A stretch of 64,000 nt of DNA from Lumbricus rubellus (GCA_945859605.1 OX243816.1:24254199-24318198); one strand, 5' to 3'. Shown: positions 11,601 to 26,600, counted from the stretch's first letter. Numbers and translations are program-made. The notes: generated by a model not told the origin, from the sequence alone.

Positions 11601-14600
11601 AGTAGCTCTTGAAAATGCACTGGAAGTTTAAAACTATCATCAATTGTCTTTTTGTATTTTGTCCTCACTTATTGAGCGGTTATCCGAACTCTCAGTGTCT
11701 ATTAGCAGTTCAGTTCAGTTTAATCAGTTATACTATGTATATAGAGATCACTGCCGATTGAGGCCTATGCGTAGGTCAGAGCTGTAGGCCAGGAGCACTA
11801 TAACAAGTGCATATACATACATAGTAAGGAATGCAAAGATAGACTGTAAATTTGTTTGCTTAGGGTAAAGGGCGAGCTACGAAAAAGGCTCGTGGAGGGA
11901 CGAAGGTAACCGGAGTGGCAAGTGACGGCCCTGCAACGTTTGTCTTTCATCGAGGTAAAGTGTCTAAAAATGTACAACAGCTTGTGAGAGATATGCGCTG
12001 CCTCATGGAACCGTATACTGCGTCACGTTTGAAGGTGCGATCTGTTTGCTACAACCATTACTAAATTACAAAATTCAACTGAGCTGACATAGATTTTGTA
12101 TTGATTACTTTATTGCAATAATTTAAAACTTTTGACTGGATAAGATAAGATAAGAATATTCTTTAATATACCAATTGCTATCCGCATTTTGGTGTACATA
12201 CATGGTATAATAAACAAATGTACATAATTTAGCTTATCCAATCAATGTCAAAATGTTTTCAAATAGCACAAAATCCTAGGATAGTACAGAGAAGTACTGA
12301 AAACTAGTTAGAATACGTATTTAATTCTTCGTTTACCTTTCCTAAAGAATATTTTATAGATAAAGTATATATAAAACAATTTATTTATTTTATTATTTAG
12401 CTTTTGCAGTTAAACAATAAAAACGTATCATATTCAAACTTAAAATTTTAAATCTGAAGCTTCATATATGCTTTATTTAGATAAAATTGTACATTTTGTA
12501 CACTATATGTGCTATATAGTTTTTGACTTTATTGATGTTTATTATTGTATTTGTTCTTGTTGTTGAACATTTTAAAAGCTCTTGTGCATAATTCTGATTG
12601 TATTCTGATATACTTATGGATGAATAAGTATTTCATTCATTCATTCATTCATTGAAGCATTAACCCTTTACCCGTTTGCCCCGAGAACATCTGCTGAAAA
12701 CGTGGGCTTAACGGGAAAAATGAACGGGTAAAGGGTTAATGTAGGAGCCTCATCGTCGTCACTCGACTGACGGAAGAGAATAAAGAAGAAGAATGTATCA
12801 TTAATACAATGCTGTACATGAGGGTTGAATATTTAATTCGGTTTTATTTATACTGTTGTAGGTTCGACAAAACAATGTGATCAAAGATTTTGTCAGTGCT
12901 GCAGGCATATTTAATGTGTCACATCTAGTGGCATTTACCCAAACAAAATCAGGCATTTACATGAAGTTGATGAGGCTACCAAGGGGACCAACGATTACAT
13001 TCAGAATATGTTCGTATTCTTTGAGCCGAGATGTAATGGCTATGTTGAAGGACCCACACATGGATCCAAAGCAGTTTTCTTATCATCCACTTGTAGTTTT
13101 GAACAATTTCAGTGGTGAAGGAATGGAGTTTCGATTGATGGCAACCATGTTTCAAAATATGTTTCCATCAATCAATGTTGGAAAGGTAATAAGAATCTAG
13201 CTATAATGTGCGGCAGCATAATTTCATGTATATTCCATGAGTGATTGAATTTTTCTCTTATTTTGCTCATTGCTAGAGTGCTGTTGGCACAGCACTGAGT
13301 AATTTTAAAAAAAAAATTATGTGAGAGATTTTGTTTAGTTTAGGTGTGCAAATTATAATTTAGTTTTTTTATTTCTTAATTTTTTTGGTGACTTAATTTT
13401 TTCTCTTACCTGCAACATTTTTGCAGCAACAACCAAAAAATGTAATGGAATTGTATTTAAGATACTGATATATCTGTAGAAAACTTTGAATGTGAAGTGT
13501 ATGCTGTTTTTTAAATATTATTAATACCCAGTCACTGTTTTCAGTGTTTTGTAATCTTTGATTGTAATTCTGGTAAAAAGTTTTTCTGATGATTAGTGCC
13601 TCTTTTGCTGCAGGTTAACCTCAATCATTTGAGAAGATGTTTTGTGTTGAATTACAATACAGAGGATAAAACAATTGATTTTACTCAGTGGTTAGTAAAA
13701 AATTGTTTCCTGTTTATTTTTCATTAAGTATTTTATCTTGGCATAATATACAGGGTGCGCCAAAAAAAGACCCCTTCCTAGGTTTTTTGCCAATATCTTG
13801 GCCAAAAGTAAGAGTTTCAAAATGAAATTTTACGGTCTTATAGACAATTCATATTTACACATGTTGGCCAGATTACATCAAAATATTTCAAATGGAACAA
13901 AAATTATGCGACTTTTAGGGAGGTCACCCACCGTTTTTTGACGATTCAAAAACGAAACGCGAAAAAATTAGGTTTTTTGCCAATATCTTAACCAAAAGTA
14001 AGAATTTCGAAATGAAATTTTACAGGCGTGAAGACAATTCATATTTACACACGATGGCCGGATTTCATCAAAATACTCCAAACACAACTAACGTTATACC
14101 ACTTTTGGTGAGACCACCCACCGTTTTTTGGAAATGAAACGCAACACAAAGTGACAAAAACACGATTTTTAAAGTCTCATCTCAAATAACTGTTGTCAAA
14201 TGAACTTGGTAGTGCTTCACAACTTGTGTTTAATGTGCCCACCACCAGTTCCAAGACTTCTTTTAAGTCTCTTTGCAAAGTTCTTGATGCACCTGTTGAT
14301 TAAGCTGATAGATTCCTTATTTACCAATTTGATTGTCATCTTGCTAAGTGACTTCTCAGTCACGCGCAGCTACGCTGGCACCCTGTTTCGTCTGTGAAAT
14401 TTCATTTCGATATTCTTATTTTTAGCTAAGATATTGGCCAAAATAATTAGATTGTATTTTCGTGACTTTTGCTGCGTCGCATTTTTGAATCGTCAAAAAA
14501 CAGTGGCTGACCTCCCTAAAAGCGACATAACTTTTGTTGTGTTTGAAATATTTTGATGAAATCTGGCCATCATGTGTAAATATGAATTGTCTACAAGCCT

Positions 14601-17600
14601 GTAAAATTTCATTTAGAAATTCTTACTTTTGGTCAAGATATTGGCAAAAATCTTAGGGGGGTCTTTTTTTGGCGCACCCTGTAGAGTTGCAGTTGCCAAC
14701 CAATACCAAGAATTCTTGTTGTGAATTTCTTCCCACTCCTGCGTGTATGCAATCATTTCACAATCTATAGTTTTATTCAAATAATATTTCCCTATTTAGT
14801 CCTGGGCACGATGTTAAACTGCATCTATCCTCTGCCACAGGGAACCAACAATGTCCCTGAGCCGGTCCTAAGCCCGGACAAAAGGAGGAAGGTCTGCCAG
14901 ATAGGTGGCGATACACTGGCAGTAAAGGACCAAGACGATTGAAATCCGCAAAAACCATGACACAAGTGACATAGCTACCCAGATGCTTCAAGGTGTCATG
15001 ATGTGGAGCAGGCCGGTTAGGATAGACCAGTGGAGGGAGTCGGGGGGGTGGGTGGGTGGGTGGGAGGAGAGCGGACACATACGGGCATTGACCCACATTG
15101 TCCTTCATGCCTCTTTCTCACGATTCTCTTCAGTCAGACAAGGTGGTCTACCTGCTTCAAGATGTTAATGGTATGGAGCTGACCGGACCGGTTGAAGCTG
15201 GGCAACATGGCACGAGACAGGCTCAGACAGAGAGTGGCGTCGGACTCCTACGGGCACTGAGCCCAAGGTTATTGATGATGATGATGATGATGATGATGAT
15301 TGAGTAAAAGCTTGTCAGTCAAGTGTAGGTAAACTGAAACAAAGATAGGAATAGCGAGGGCATATTTAGAATATGTATCTACAGAATTATATACTACTGT
15401 TTCTTCATCATACGTGATATTTACCCTATTTTCGTGCATATAACACATGGCTTATACAAAGTTTTACACACTGCGCAAAGTGCGCATTCCATACCACCTC
15501 TTCCCTTACCCTGCTCTGCTCCACCCTGTCCCTGCTGCGCCCTTACCTTACCCCACCCATCCATCCCTCACCAGTCTGTGGTCAATTTCTTTTTTTTGCC
15601 CACCCCACCCACCTCCAGCTCCCCATCCCGTGCCTTTCTGGCTCCAGCTGGATTAGCTGACATATCTCGGTAAATTTAAGTTTTTTGGCACTCCATCCCG
15701 CACCGAGCCCCCCCACTGCTACCAACCCTGCCCACCCAGTCCCCCCCAGCCTCAAACCCTCTGGACAGTGTCTACGTGTGGCGCTATGTAATTTACTACG
15801 AGATATCTCGTAGCTGGCGTGTGAAGGAGACATTTTACTACGATTACGAGATATATCGTAGCTGGTGGCCAATGTCTTAAATACAAAGTCAAATGTTACT
15901 ACATATAAATGTTAATTTAGCAATAAGTGAATATGCACACTGTATATTCATTTATTGCTTTAATATATACACTAGAGAAGACGGAGGAAGCAGGAAGAAG
16001 AGGAGACTCAAAAACTCTATACCGAATAGTGAAGGAGCTATCATCAGGAAAAACGGGAACACAAACTGCCGTTAAAAAAGAAGTACGGCCAGATGACGAG
16101 GACACACGAGGAGGAGATGGAGAGTTGGAAGGAGCACTTCGAGAGTGTTCTGAATTGCCCAGAGCCAACAACACGCAATCGCAATTTAGAGTGGGATGAT
16201 GGGATGGAGGAACTTGACATAGATCTGGAAGACATTTCGGAAGACGAGGTCCAAAAAGCGCTAAAACATCTAAAGAATGGAAAAGCCGCGGGACAGGATG
16301 GAATTCAACCGGAAATGCTCAAATACGGTGGAAAACCAATGGTGGAACAGCTGACCAAACTGTGCAACGAAGTGTGGAAAACAGGAGAAGTGCCGAGCGA
16401 ATGGAGAGATGGAATCATCATACCAATCCCTAAGAAGGGCGATCAGAGGGAGTGTTCCAACTGGAGAGGCATCACACTACTGTCAACACCTGGAAAGATC
16501 ATGGCTACAATAATGCTAAACCGCATGAGAAATGCTGTGGACGAAAGATTGAGACAAGAACAGGCAGGGTTTAGGCCAGGGAGGTCATGTTGTGAACAAA
16601 TCTTCACGCTCAGGCAGATCATCGAGAAGGCCTTGATGTGGCAGGTGCCTGTAGCAATCAACTTCATAGACTTCAGGAAGGCCTTCGACAGCGTCCACAG
16701 AGAGTCGCTGTGGAAAATCATGCAAAGCTATGGGATCCCGAGGAAAATCATAGGAATTGTGAAAAGTTTTTACAACAACAGCCGATGTGCGATCAGGTGC
16801 GGAGGAGAGGTGGGAGAGTGGTTTCGAATTGTTACAGGAGTGAGACAAGGATGTGTGCTGTCGCCATTGATATTTGCATTGGTGGTGGACTGGGTGATGC
16901 AAAGGGCTACAGGACAAGGACAGACCGGATTGAAGTGGATAGATGGCGACAGACTCACCGATTTGGATTTTGCGGATGACATTGCTTTGCTGGACAACAC
17001 ATGGGAGGGAATAAAGGAACTAACATGCAGAATAGAGGAGGAGGCAGCAAGAGTGGGATTGGCCATAAATCCAGAGAAAACGAAGATTATGAAGGTGGGA
17101 AAGTGGAGTGAGACAGATGAGATCAGGATTGCAGATAGAAGTGTGGACATAGTGGAAGACTTCTGTTATCTGGGCAGCACACTATCAGCCGACAGTAGAT
17201 GCGATAAAGAAATAAAGATTCGTATTGGAAAGGCAAATGCGGCTTTTGGAAAACTAGAGAAGATATGGAAAAGCAATGGATGTAGCTTGAAGGTCAAGAT
17301 CCGGTTATATGAAGCTATTGTGTTGAGCACACTTCTGTACGGAGCTGAGACGTGGCCAATGACGGTGGCAAATGGAAAGCGATTGGAGGCGGCACATCAT
17401 AAATGGCTGAGACGAATTCTGCACATCTCATGGAGAGACAAGATAACAAATAAAAGCATCAGAGAAAGAACTGGACAGGAAAAATGGAGATTATCATCAG
17501 AAAGAAGTGACTAAAGTGGATGGGGCATGTAACAAGAATGGAGCAAAAGAGGAGAGCAAAACAAGCAACAATCTGGACTCCGGAGGGAAGACGTGGCAGA

Positions 17601-20600
17601 GGGAGGCCAAGGAAGAACTGGATGGGGACTATACGAGAGGATTTACAAGATCTTGAGATGACATGGAACGATGCTGTCAAGGTGGCGATGGACAGAGTGG
17701 AGTGGAGGAGCTGCGTTGCCCGATGTGCAGAGCTGCACGGGAAGGACTAAGGTTCTAAGGAATATATACACTAGGGCAGGGGTTCTCAAACTGTGGTACG
17801 CGTAATGTATGAGATACTATACAGCCTAAGATAAAATAATAGGCCTAATGTATGTAAGAAATGTGTATTGTGTACGGTAGTGCACTGATGACTTGGATTG
17901 TAACTAAAAAAATATCATAACATTGGATAGAATAGATCATTGTTCGCAGGAATTCCCTCACTTGTCAATTACCGCTAAAATGCTCATACAAATAGATAAT
18001 TAGCAACCACTAATGACAAGAACATTGTAGAATTTACTTTTCAGCTGTGCTTAAGTAAGAATCATTAAGTATTTATGTCAGAAAACCATAATTCCAAAAT
18101 TTGAAGTAAATAATACATATGCTCGAAATTACGACAATTATTTGTTAACATACAAAACTTCAACGACGTTGTGCAAGTCCTAAATATTTTTCAATTCTGA
18201 TAAATTTTGGGATACATAAGTTTTAAACCAAGTGGCACGAAATGGCAGGTTGGAGAAATATGACATCTTAAGTTGAAAATTTTCTATTAGAGATGCAACC
18301 ACCCTACTCTAATGGCAATGTTTAGCATTACCTACATAATAATTATTATGTGAACAGCTTTTTCATTAATTAATGAAGATCAATAAATCTCAAATGACAT
18401 GCCTGACAGTTAGGATATGGGTGAATATGTGGAGCTGTATGTCTTCTCCGATTCTTTGCATCTCGAAAGATAAAACCAAACAATGATGTTCTCGTAGTTG
18501 GAAAACATCAGATGATGTGTATCGCTAATCACACCTGATCACCTCTGAGACTACCCACTATAATACTTTAACATTTAAAGATGCTACAAGTTTAGTTTAG
18601 TAAAAGACGATTGAGGGTATTTGAAATGATGTGTCTGCGAAGGATAGAAGGGGTCACAAGGAGGGAAAGCATAAGGAACACGGAAATACGCAGTAGACTG
18701 AGAATACAGCGAGACATTATGGACAGGATACAGGTCAGAAGAATGCGATACTTTGGACATGTCATCAGAATGCAGAGCGGGAGATACCCAAAAGTGGCAC
18801 TGCAGGGTAATGTGCAGGGGAGGAGGAGAAGAGGCAGGCCCAGGAAACGTTGTATGGATATGGTGGAGGGGGACTGTCTGACGATGGGATTAACCGTGGG
18901 AGAGGCGATGCGGATAGCACAGGACAGGGTCGATTGGAGGCTATCTATAAAGGAGCGGCTGATGCTGGCGCAAGCTTCGCCAGGGCCATAAGTCAAGTAA
19001 GTCACAAGTTTAGTTGTAGGTTGGCCTATTAAGCCTACTAAATGTGCTATTGATGCTCTTCATAGGGCCTATTTTTGTGACTGAGTATCCAATTTTGTGT
19101 ATAAGTACCATTATGGTTACACTAAAAGTATAATATTAACTTAGGCAAAATTACAGGATTATATCATTATTGCATCATTCTAACCCTAACCCCATATAAA
19201 TAGTTTAACTTGCAAGACATAGTTTCAGAGATCCTGCGTGGCTGAGTGGGTTGTAGCCCACTCGCCGCGCCGGTGGCCCGGGTTCGATTCCCAGTCAGAG
19301 ATTAATTTCTCGGATCTTTACTGCGGGTGGCTCGGTCGCAATATAAACGTGGAGTGTGAGGTTGTACTCTGCCTCCGACACTAATCATCTTCGATATGAA
19401 ACAGTGTCGTTAAGCTCGAATACAACAACAGACATAGTTTCATGTTGCGGCCCGCGAGACATTGTAAATTTTCAAATTCAGCCCACACTATGACTTGAGT
19501 TTGAGACCAATGATTTAGGACTTGCACAATGTCTTTGAAGTTTAGGATTTTACAAATAATTGTCGTAATTTCGAGTATAAGTATTCTTGATCTCGCATTT
19601 TAGACCTACGATTTTCTGACAGAAATACTTAATTTTTTTTACTTAGGCACAACTGAAAAGAAAATTCTACAATGTTCTTGTCATCAGTGATTGCTAATTA
19701 TTTATTTTTATGAACATTTTTGTAGTAATTGACAGGTGACCAGGGCTGAAAGTGAGCTGGGTCGGTCCAGGTCTGTGACCCGGCATCGATTTTCGAGACC
19801 TGCTGTTGTCGGGTCTCAGCCGGGTCGCACAAAAGGTCGCCAGGTGGAAAAACTAGGTAAAAATGGTAGGATTTTGGATAATTTTGGGCAAAAGACTAAG
19901 AAAAACGTCGTCAGAAAAATGTGCGGGTCAAAGACGTGCTCGTCCGCCTAAGTGAGACCCGACAACTTTTCCAAACCACTTTCGACCCTGCAGGTGACAT
20001 CCTATGAATGATGATAAATTCATCCAATGTTACGATCTTTTGTTAGTTCCAATCCAAATCATCAATGAACTACAGTACACACTACACTGTCTTACGTACA
20101 TTAGGCCTATTATATATTATGCTGTGTAGTATCTCATACATTAAACATTGATGTATTGTAAATTTATTTACTGAGAATTTAATTTAGCGCTCCTTCAAGG
20201 TTATCCACTCAGGAGCGCTCCCAGTCCTAACCCGGTCGAATAAGACAGTCTTAAGAAGAGAAAGAAAGATGCTTTATACATGTAGGTGCAAATGTTCCAT
20301 GTAAAATGTGTGTTTTTCAAATAATGATACCCTTTTGCGTTCCAGTTGTGAATCCTGCAACATGTCGCAAGCGTATGTCGAAACATACGCTTCTGAGATA
20401 ATGGCTAAAATGTGGAAAAGAACTAACTTTTTCAATTTTTGGTTTTTGATAGAAAATAATAAAGAAATATGTTTTGAACACATAAAAAAACAATTTGTGA
20501 AAAATTATTTTTATTGATATTTTTGATGATTTTGAATTGTTTATTGTTTAAATAATTCACTGAATTTCAATAAATATTCCACTTTTTTGCCATTAATGGC

Positions 20601-23600
20601 CATATTCAGCATAAGGCTAGCTAGCATGGCAAATGAGGCATCAGTAAAAAGCCCAGACTTCCTTCTAGTCTATCATGCAATCTGTTGTTAAATATTGCAA
20701 ATTTAATTCAGTTCTGAACATGGTTGCTAAAGAATCTTGCATTCCAAAGTTAAAGGAAAGTTTAAATGCATGTGTCTCAGAATTGTAATTTGAACGGTTG
20801 AACCATATTTATACTCATAACTTTGGACAGGAACGTGGTAAACAATAAGATTTGTGTCATTTTAAAGAAGAGACGTGGTAAACAATAAGATTTGTGTCAT
20901 TTTAAAGAAGAGACTTCACTCTTTTAACCCTATGAGATGATGCACGACACTCAAAAATTCAACATGCACCTGGTTTTGGTCAGATGGGTCACATATATGT
21001 AAGGAGTGAATGATTGCTGCGCCAGTCTTTTGTGCTACCATGTGTGCTTGTGTGTTTGGACAGCAACATTCAGGTGACTCCTGTTGGCATTTCACGGCCA
21101 ATTAAAAAGCTGCTAAAAGCTAAAGTTCCTGACATGTCAAAATACAATGATATCAGCGATTATGTCACAAGGTAAGACTAAGACCAGTACATTTCATTGC
21201 TTTAAGCTACCACTTTGCTGCCAAGCATTCAAATGTCAGACAGTATAATTTTTGTGTGTGCTGCAATTGGAATTTCTGTGGTGCATTCTCTGCATGATTA
21301 TTATTTGTGAGTACACGAATAAAACTATCGTTTTAGTCGAACGTTGCTGTGATTACTCATTTATTTTCGGATTCTGTTGCTGTTTATCCACATTGCCGTA
21401 TACAACGAACAGCATAGGCTTAACTGTCGCTTTATTGTTTTTCAGATGAAGTGTAACCATTTGTGATAATAATAATCTTCGTTTAATGGCACAATCTGAC
21501 AAACCGCAGAATGATTACAGGTACAGGTTATACGAAATACGGCCCACTCTAGCACGACACGCAGGTCGGCTTTACAGCAGTGGGTTCGGTATCTTAGCAC
21601 TAATGGCCTAAGTGCTGGATCACTCCTGGCAGGGGCGCAACCAGAACATTTTCCTGGGGGGGTGCTCAGAATTATTGTAAGCGCTGAAGGTGCGAAGCAG
21701 CGAGTGCCAAAGGCACAAAGCCAATATCGAGTAGGGAGTTTGAGGAGCATCGTAAACTTCCCTCTGGGGCAGAGCCCCAGAAACCAACGCATTTTTACTT
21801 TTGACATCAGCTAGAGCACGTTTCAGGCTCTTGCTTGTCAGCTGTTTTTATGAGCGATAAAGTTATGAGAACTTCTGAAAACCATGGTTTAAGACTTCAA
21901 AAATGTCAAACAAACTAATTTTTTACTTTTGACATCAACTATATTGCACGTTTCAGGCTCTTGTTAAAGCAAAATTGGTCGACTATTTCAGTGCTGATAA
22001 GAGTGGTCTAAACTTCAATGAATTATAAAAATAATATTTTGTGAGTTCCACGTTTATTATGGTACCATTTTAAGATGTCAACTCAGCAAAATAAATCTAT
22101 TACTTCAGTGCTGATAAAAAAATAGTAATTTCAGATTTCAACATCGTTTTAAAACTTCAGAGCGTTGCCTCACAATTGCTTACGTCTCCCCTATCGCCCT
22201 AAATATCTGCCCGTGACAGTAAGTTATGCACATTATAATATCATACGATAGTATTATAATTATAGTATAATAATAAATACTAAAATTATAATTAGGGCCT
22301 GTGTAGTAGGAAATGAGATCATGGTATAATATGGCAGTTCATGTAGGCCTAATGCAATATAATAAAGAGCAAATAAAAATATCATTTTGTCAAATTTTCT
22401 GAGGAAAAGTTTTTATTTCTGGGCGCTTTCTCTGCTGGAAGTGTCTAGATCAAACAAGACTGAATATATGCCAAGGTATTTGAAGAAAACAATGACTATA
22501 GGGCATAGGCCTTAATAAAATAACACACACAGTATTATCAATTATGTTGTAACATATTATCGATGAATTGGCGAGACACTGCAATGTAGGGCCTAATGGC
22601 ATAGGCATAACGCTTTTAATTCATCACTAGGCAAATTCTCGAAACCCCAGACAAACTCAGGCAGACGAGCTAAACACTGAAATCTAGTGTTTTATGAATC
22701 ATGAATGTGCCTATAAGATTATAATGAAAAAGAAAGAAGAAAATTGCTTGATTGTGTAATCTGAAATACTGAAAAAGCGAATGGACCCTACCCCCCCTCC
22801 CCCCAATCCATCCACCACAAAGACTCATCGGATTTGGAAAAATTGCGTGGGTCACCTTTTTAGCCAGCAGAACCCGAGTCAATTAACACAACAGAAATGA
22901 TGTGATCTGGCAAAACCAGGCTTAAGTCATAAAATAATAAATGACATTTTAATACCATGTAGAAGTTTTCTTTTAACCTTTTCCTGCCGGAATTGTTTTG
23001 ATACCTATCCTGTTAATCGGGTCACGGGTGACTCGGTCCGGCAGGAAAGGGTCAAAACAAGCCCTATTCTGATGAAATATCTTGATATTTGACCGAGTTA
23101 TGAATATTTTAGTGTCCGAAACTGGGATATTGCGGTTTTTGGGAAACGCCATGTAAAGGTGATCACCCTAGTTTCGTTTGTTTACTAAGGATGCCTCTAT
23201 ATTCTGCTTATTATCATGGTGCTCGTCTCCTTTTCCATGGCCCTGAGCCGGCAATGGACGAATCCCAAGGTCCTGGATATGGGGCCAGTGCATCACAGTT
23301 TTTTTTAAACTTTATCATGGCCTGGAAATAATTAGCATAATTTATGTGACCACCATTTGTTAGTCCATGGTCTCAGGTTTCACGCTCACTTTTCAATCTG
23401 TTGCAATTATTTGCTCTAGTAAACCAAAACACTTTTAAATTTCTTCACTGTGGTAGGAAACAAATTAAGCATCGTAGAATAAAGTTTCATAGCTGATCCT
23501 CTGACCAGTACCCTAATAGTGTAGGGGGGGGGGGTGACTAATTTGTGGTGAACACAGTAGCGCCAAACATTTGACCCCTCCTCAACAAGGGATTAATCCT

Positions 23601-26600
23601 AACCAGAAGGAAAAAAAGGAGTCTCAGGTTTCAAAGGATACCAAGATCAATAGGGGTGAAAGGTTAATATTATGACTGACGGCAATGCTTTGAAAATGCA
23701 CTATAAAGTCCGATTTTGACACTTCGGAAAGACGCAACATTCACAAGTAAAATTAATTAAAAATATTGCCAGGCGGATTTTAGCTTTGATACTTGAAGAA
23801 TAATTAGATAATACAGTGTACTGGTACTATAAAAAAAATGCAAAAAAGTCAAAATCGACCCTTGGCCCCCGGTTCACTCAAATTGACCATTATCTGAAAA
23901 TGCTATGAATCGATATAAGCCTGGTTTTGCCAGATCGCCTCACATTTCCGTAAACAATGGACATATATGCCTGACTCAGTTACTTTATTTACTTAACTTT
24001 TTGCTTTAGAAACTTACTCGAAAGAGGATATTCAAAGCCTCACTAAGTCACTGAGATTATTAGTCTATAAGATTAAGATTTATAAGATTTGCTTTCCAAT
24101 GTCAAAAATTGTTCGGTTTTATGGCTTTGTCCATCTGATCCTCTGACCTGGGCCGAAATTCATAACGGTATCTTAGGCTAAGTACAGTATCTTAGGCTAA
24201 GTACCGTATAAACCCTAAGACACTATACTAGGCCTACAGGGCTGTTAGGCCTAAAAGGCTGGTTTAGGGCTGTCTGGTATGTACCTTGGCACCATCTGCG
24301 CTGCTTCGATTGCCCTGTGACGAAATCCGGGGCTTATACCAGCTCCCCGCCTACGCAGTCGGAATACAATCTTTACCCAAGTATACTCTGGCTACTCGCT
24401 ATGGGAACGATTTGCGCAGCCCGAGTATACTCGGGCTACAACCTAAAGGCGTTAAAGGAATTTCCTAACAGAAACTGGTTAAGAATTGTCGGGCAGTGAA
24501 TTTTTCATATTCCAGCAGGACAGTGCTCCTGCTCAGCGAGCCAATTTATCAAACTCGCATACTTGACGTTGACCACCTCAAACAGTGAATTGTAGAAGAA
24601 TGGAATCGTTTTGATCAAGGGATTGTTGACAATGCAATCAATGAATGGCGAAAGCGCCTTGGAGCATGCATTCGAGCTAATGGAGGACATATTCAGCTTT
24701 GAAGAACAGCAATCGTTGCAAACACTAATTTCCTATCTTTTACATGTAGGAAACTTAAAATTTTCTTTGCCCAAATTTGAATGGGTATAACTTTGGACTC
24801 TGTTCGCAGAATTAGAAAAAATTTTCAAGAAATAATTTATCCCTCTTAAATTCCCTAAAATTTTATAGAGTTTCATTTAGAATTGACAAGTATATCGCCA
24901 AAGCAAAAATGGTATCGGTTCAATTGGGACACCATGTATAACATTGTATATTGTGGGAATTGTGGGCCTATAAGGCAAAAACTATTGAGTGCTATCAATT
25001 CTCACAGCCTATGCCCTCTGAACTGCTAAAGTAAGCAAGTCAGTGTAATGCAAGAACAACGGATGTATGCTGTGAGAATTCGCACCAATTCTTCGCAACA
25101 CACCAACAAAAACCGGTCCGCCTTTCTGGAATAAGTTACCCATTAATCTTCGTAATGAACTTCATTGTCTTTCTTTGCCCCTTTTCCGCAAGCGTTTGAA
25201 AACCATTCTCTTTGATTGTGGTTTGGTGTCAGGTTGGGAGCGCCTCTGAGGAGTTCTCTTGAAGGGACGCTATGTAAATGTACAATTACAATTACACCAT
25301 TTTAACACTACAGATCGCCGGTCGATTTGCGACACATCACAACAGACTAGTGCGTTGCAACACGTCGGTTAACTCATTCCCGCCGGAATTGTTTCGATAC
25401 CTATTGGGTTTATCGGGTCACCCGCGACCCGATCCGGCGGGAAAGAGTTAAGAACCTCCATTCTAAAGTGAACTGACATTGAATTGTTATTTAATTTTTC
25501 TTAGAGATGGAAATATGTCAGATGGTGAAGCAGAGTTAGATGGACCAGCCAACGAAGTCACATTACCTCAGAAAATGTCTGGCAGAGGAAACATCGAGTT
25601 GGCAAAAAGTGCCATCAAGTTAGTAGCAGTTGATCTAAAACGAGTACATCACGTACGTTGTGCTGCACAAGAGCTTTCAAGTGCACGCCGAGCAGCACTG
25701 GCAATCATGTGATTGTATGCTCAATACAAGCCACTGCATTGGTTTTCTTTTGTTTGGTGAGCTTTGCAGCACAGTGGTTACACCTGAAAGAACTTACTTT
25801 GAGTCATCATTCCACAGAGTCAATGTAGCACAAATTCAACAACAGTGTTGTAGTTCATTCAGTTTTAGAATGAGTGTTTAAAAAAATTTTAATCGCAATT
25901 AATTGCAAATTATTAGTCTCAACACATTTCCTTCAAGCATATTAATCTTACAATTTTTCTAAGGGCCCCTGAAGCATAAATGACTGAATGCATACTTTCT
26001 ATTACAAACAATTTCAATAACCTCTGGCTTAGTTAAGCCTATTGAATTTCTGCATTTAGTTTATTGAACAGTTCTGTATAACAGGCAGAATTGAAACACT
26101 GTTCAAATCAGTCAACTGCTCAAAATCCGTTAATTTTTTAGTTTGAGAGGCAACCTTAAAATAATATAAGCTTAAATGTGAAAATTAGACAACCGTTTCC
26201 TGACTATCAAAATTAATTATTTATTCAGCCAATTGTATAGGCATACCAGTTTATTTACATTGGTCTGTTCAAGGGATGCTCTTATTAATTAACAATAGTA
26301 GGTCTACTATTGAACCTCATTATTTAATCACAATTTTTCGCAAGAGGTTGCGGTTCTTGCCAAACCTCAGTTGTCCTTCTGTAAACATTTAGGCTTTTCA
26401 ATTGAAACCTTGATCCAATGGTCTTGCCATCTCCTGGAGTTCAACCAACATAGTCTGACGGGGTGAGGAAACAACCTTAGTGGACGATGTGATGCGGCCA
26501 ATGTCGACGGCTCATCATAAGCGTTAAATGCATGTTTTGGTTCGCATGCTGGCGATAATTAATTGACCAAAGAATTGCTACAATGACACTCAAATTTTTT

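Larger units (their letters stand above)
17777..20146. mobile_element. Fold-back complex: palindromic element with a hAT copy nested at its centre
   Basis: The left arm (about 17808-18180) and right arm (about 19517-20141) are inverted copies. Shared words include TAATGTATGAGATACTA, TAGGCCTAATGTA and AATTACGACAATTATTTGT. The left end CAGGGGTTCTCAAACTG resembles a hAT terminus. Between the arms is a copy of the hAT family seen at 42316-45122, in the opposite orientation. It ends at 19516 with the same CTCAAACTCAAGTCAT terminus. The hAT copy itself received a LINE piece, a SINE and a MITE lies in the right arm. Confidence 0.72.

Noticed and set aside
13560..13613. Possible box C/D snoRNA in a PPAN intron (CTGATGA)
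   Set aside because: Human PPAN introns host a snoRNA, so I looked. The C-box-like word is about 25 bases from the exon and no matching D box with a terminal stem is present.
13688..13690. Alternative PPAN exon 4 donor at 13688
   Set aside because: TCA/GTGGTT is a weaker donor and would break the phase with exon 5; GTG/GTTAGT gives a gap-free alignment.
8050..19310. tRNA genes suggested by box A/box B motifs
   Set aside because: The heads at about 8130-8220 and 19231-19300 lack a proper cloverleaf and are joined to SINE bodies and tails.
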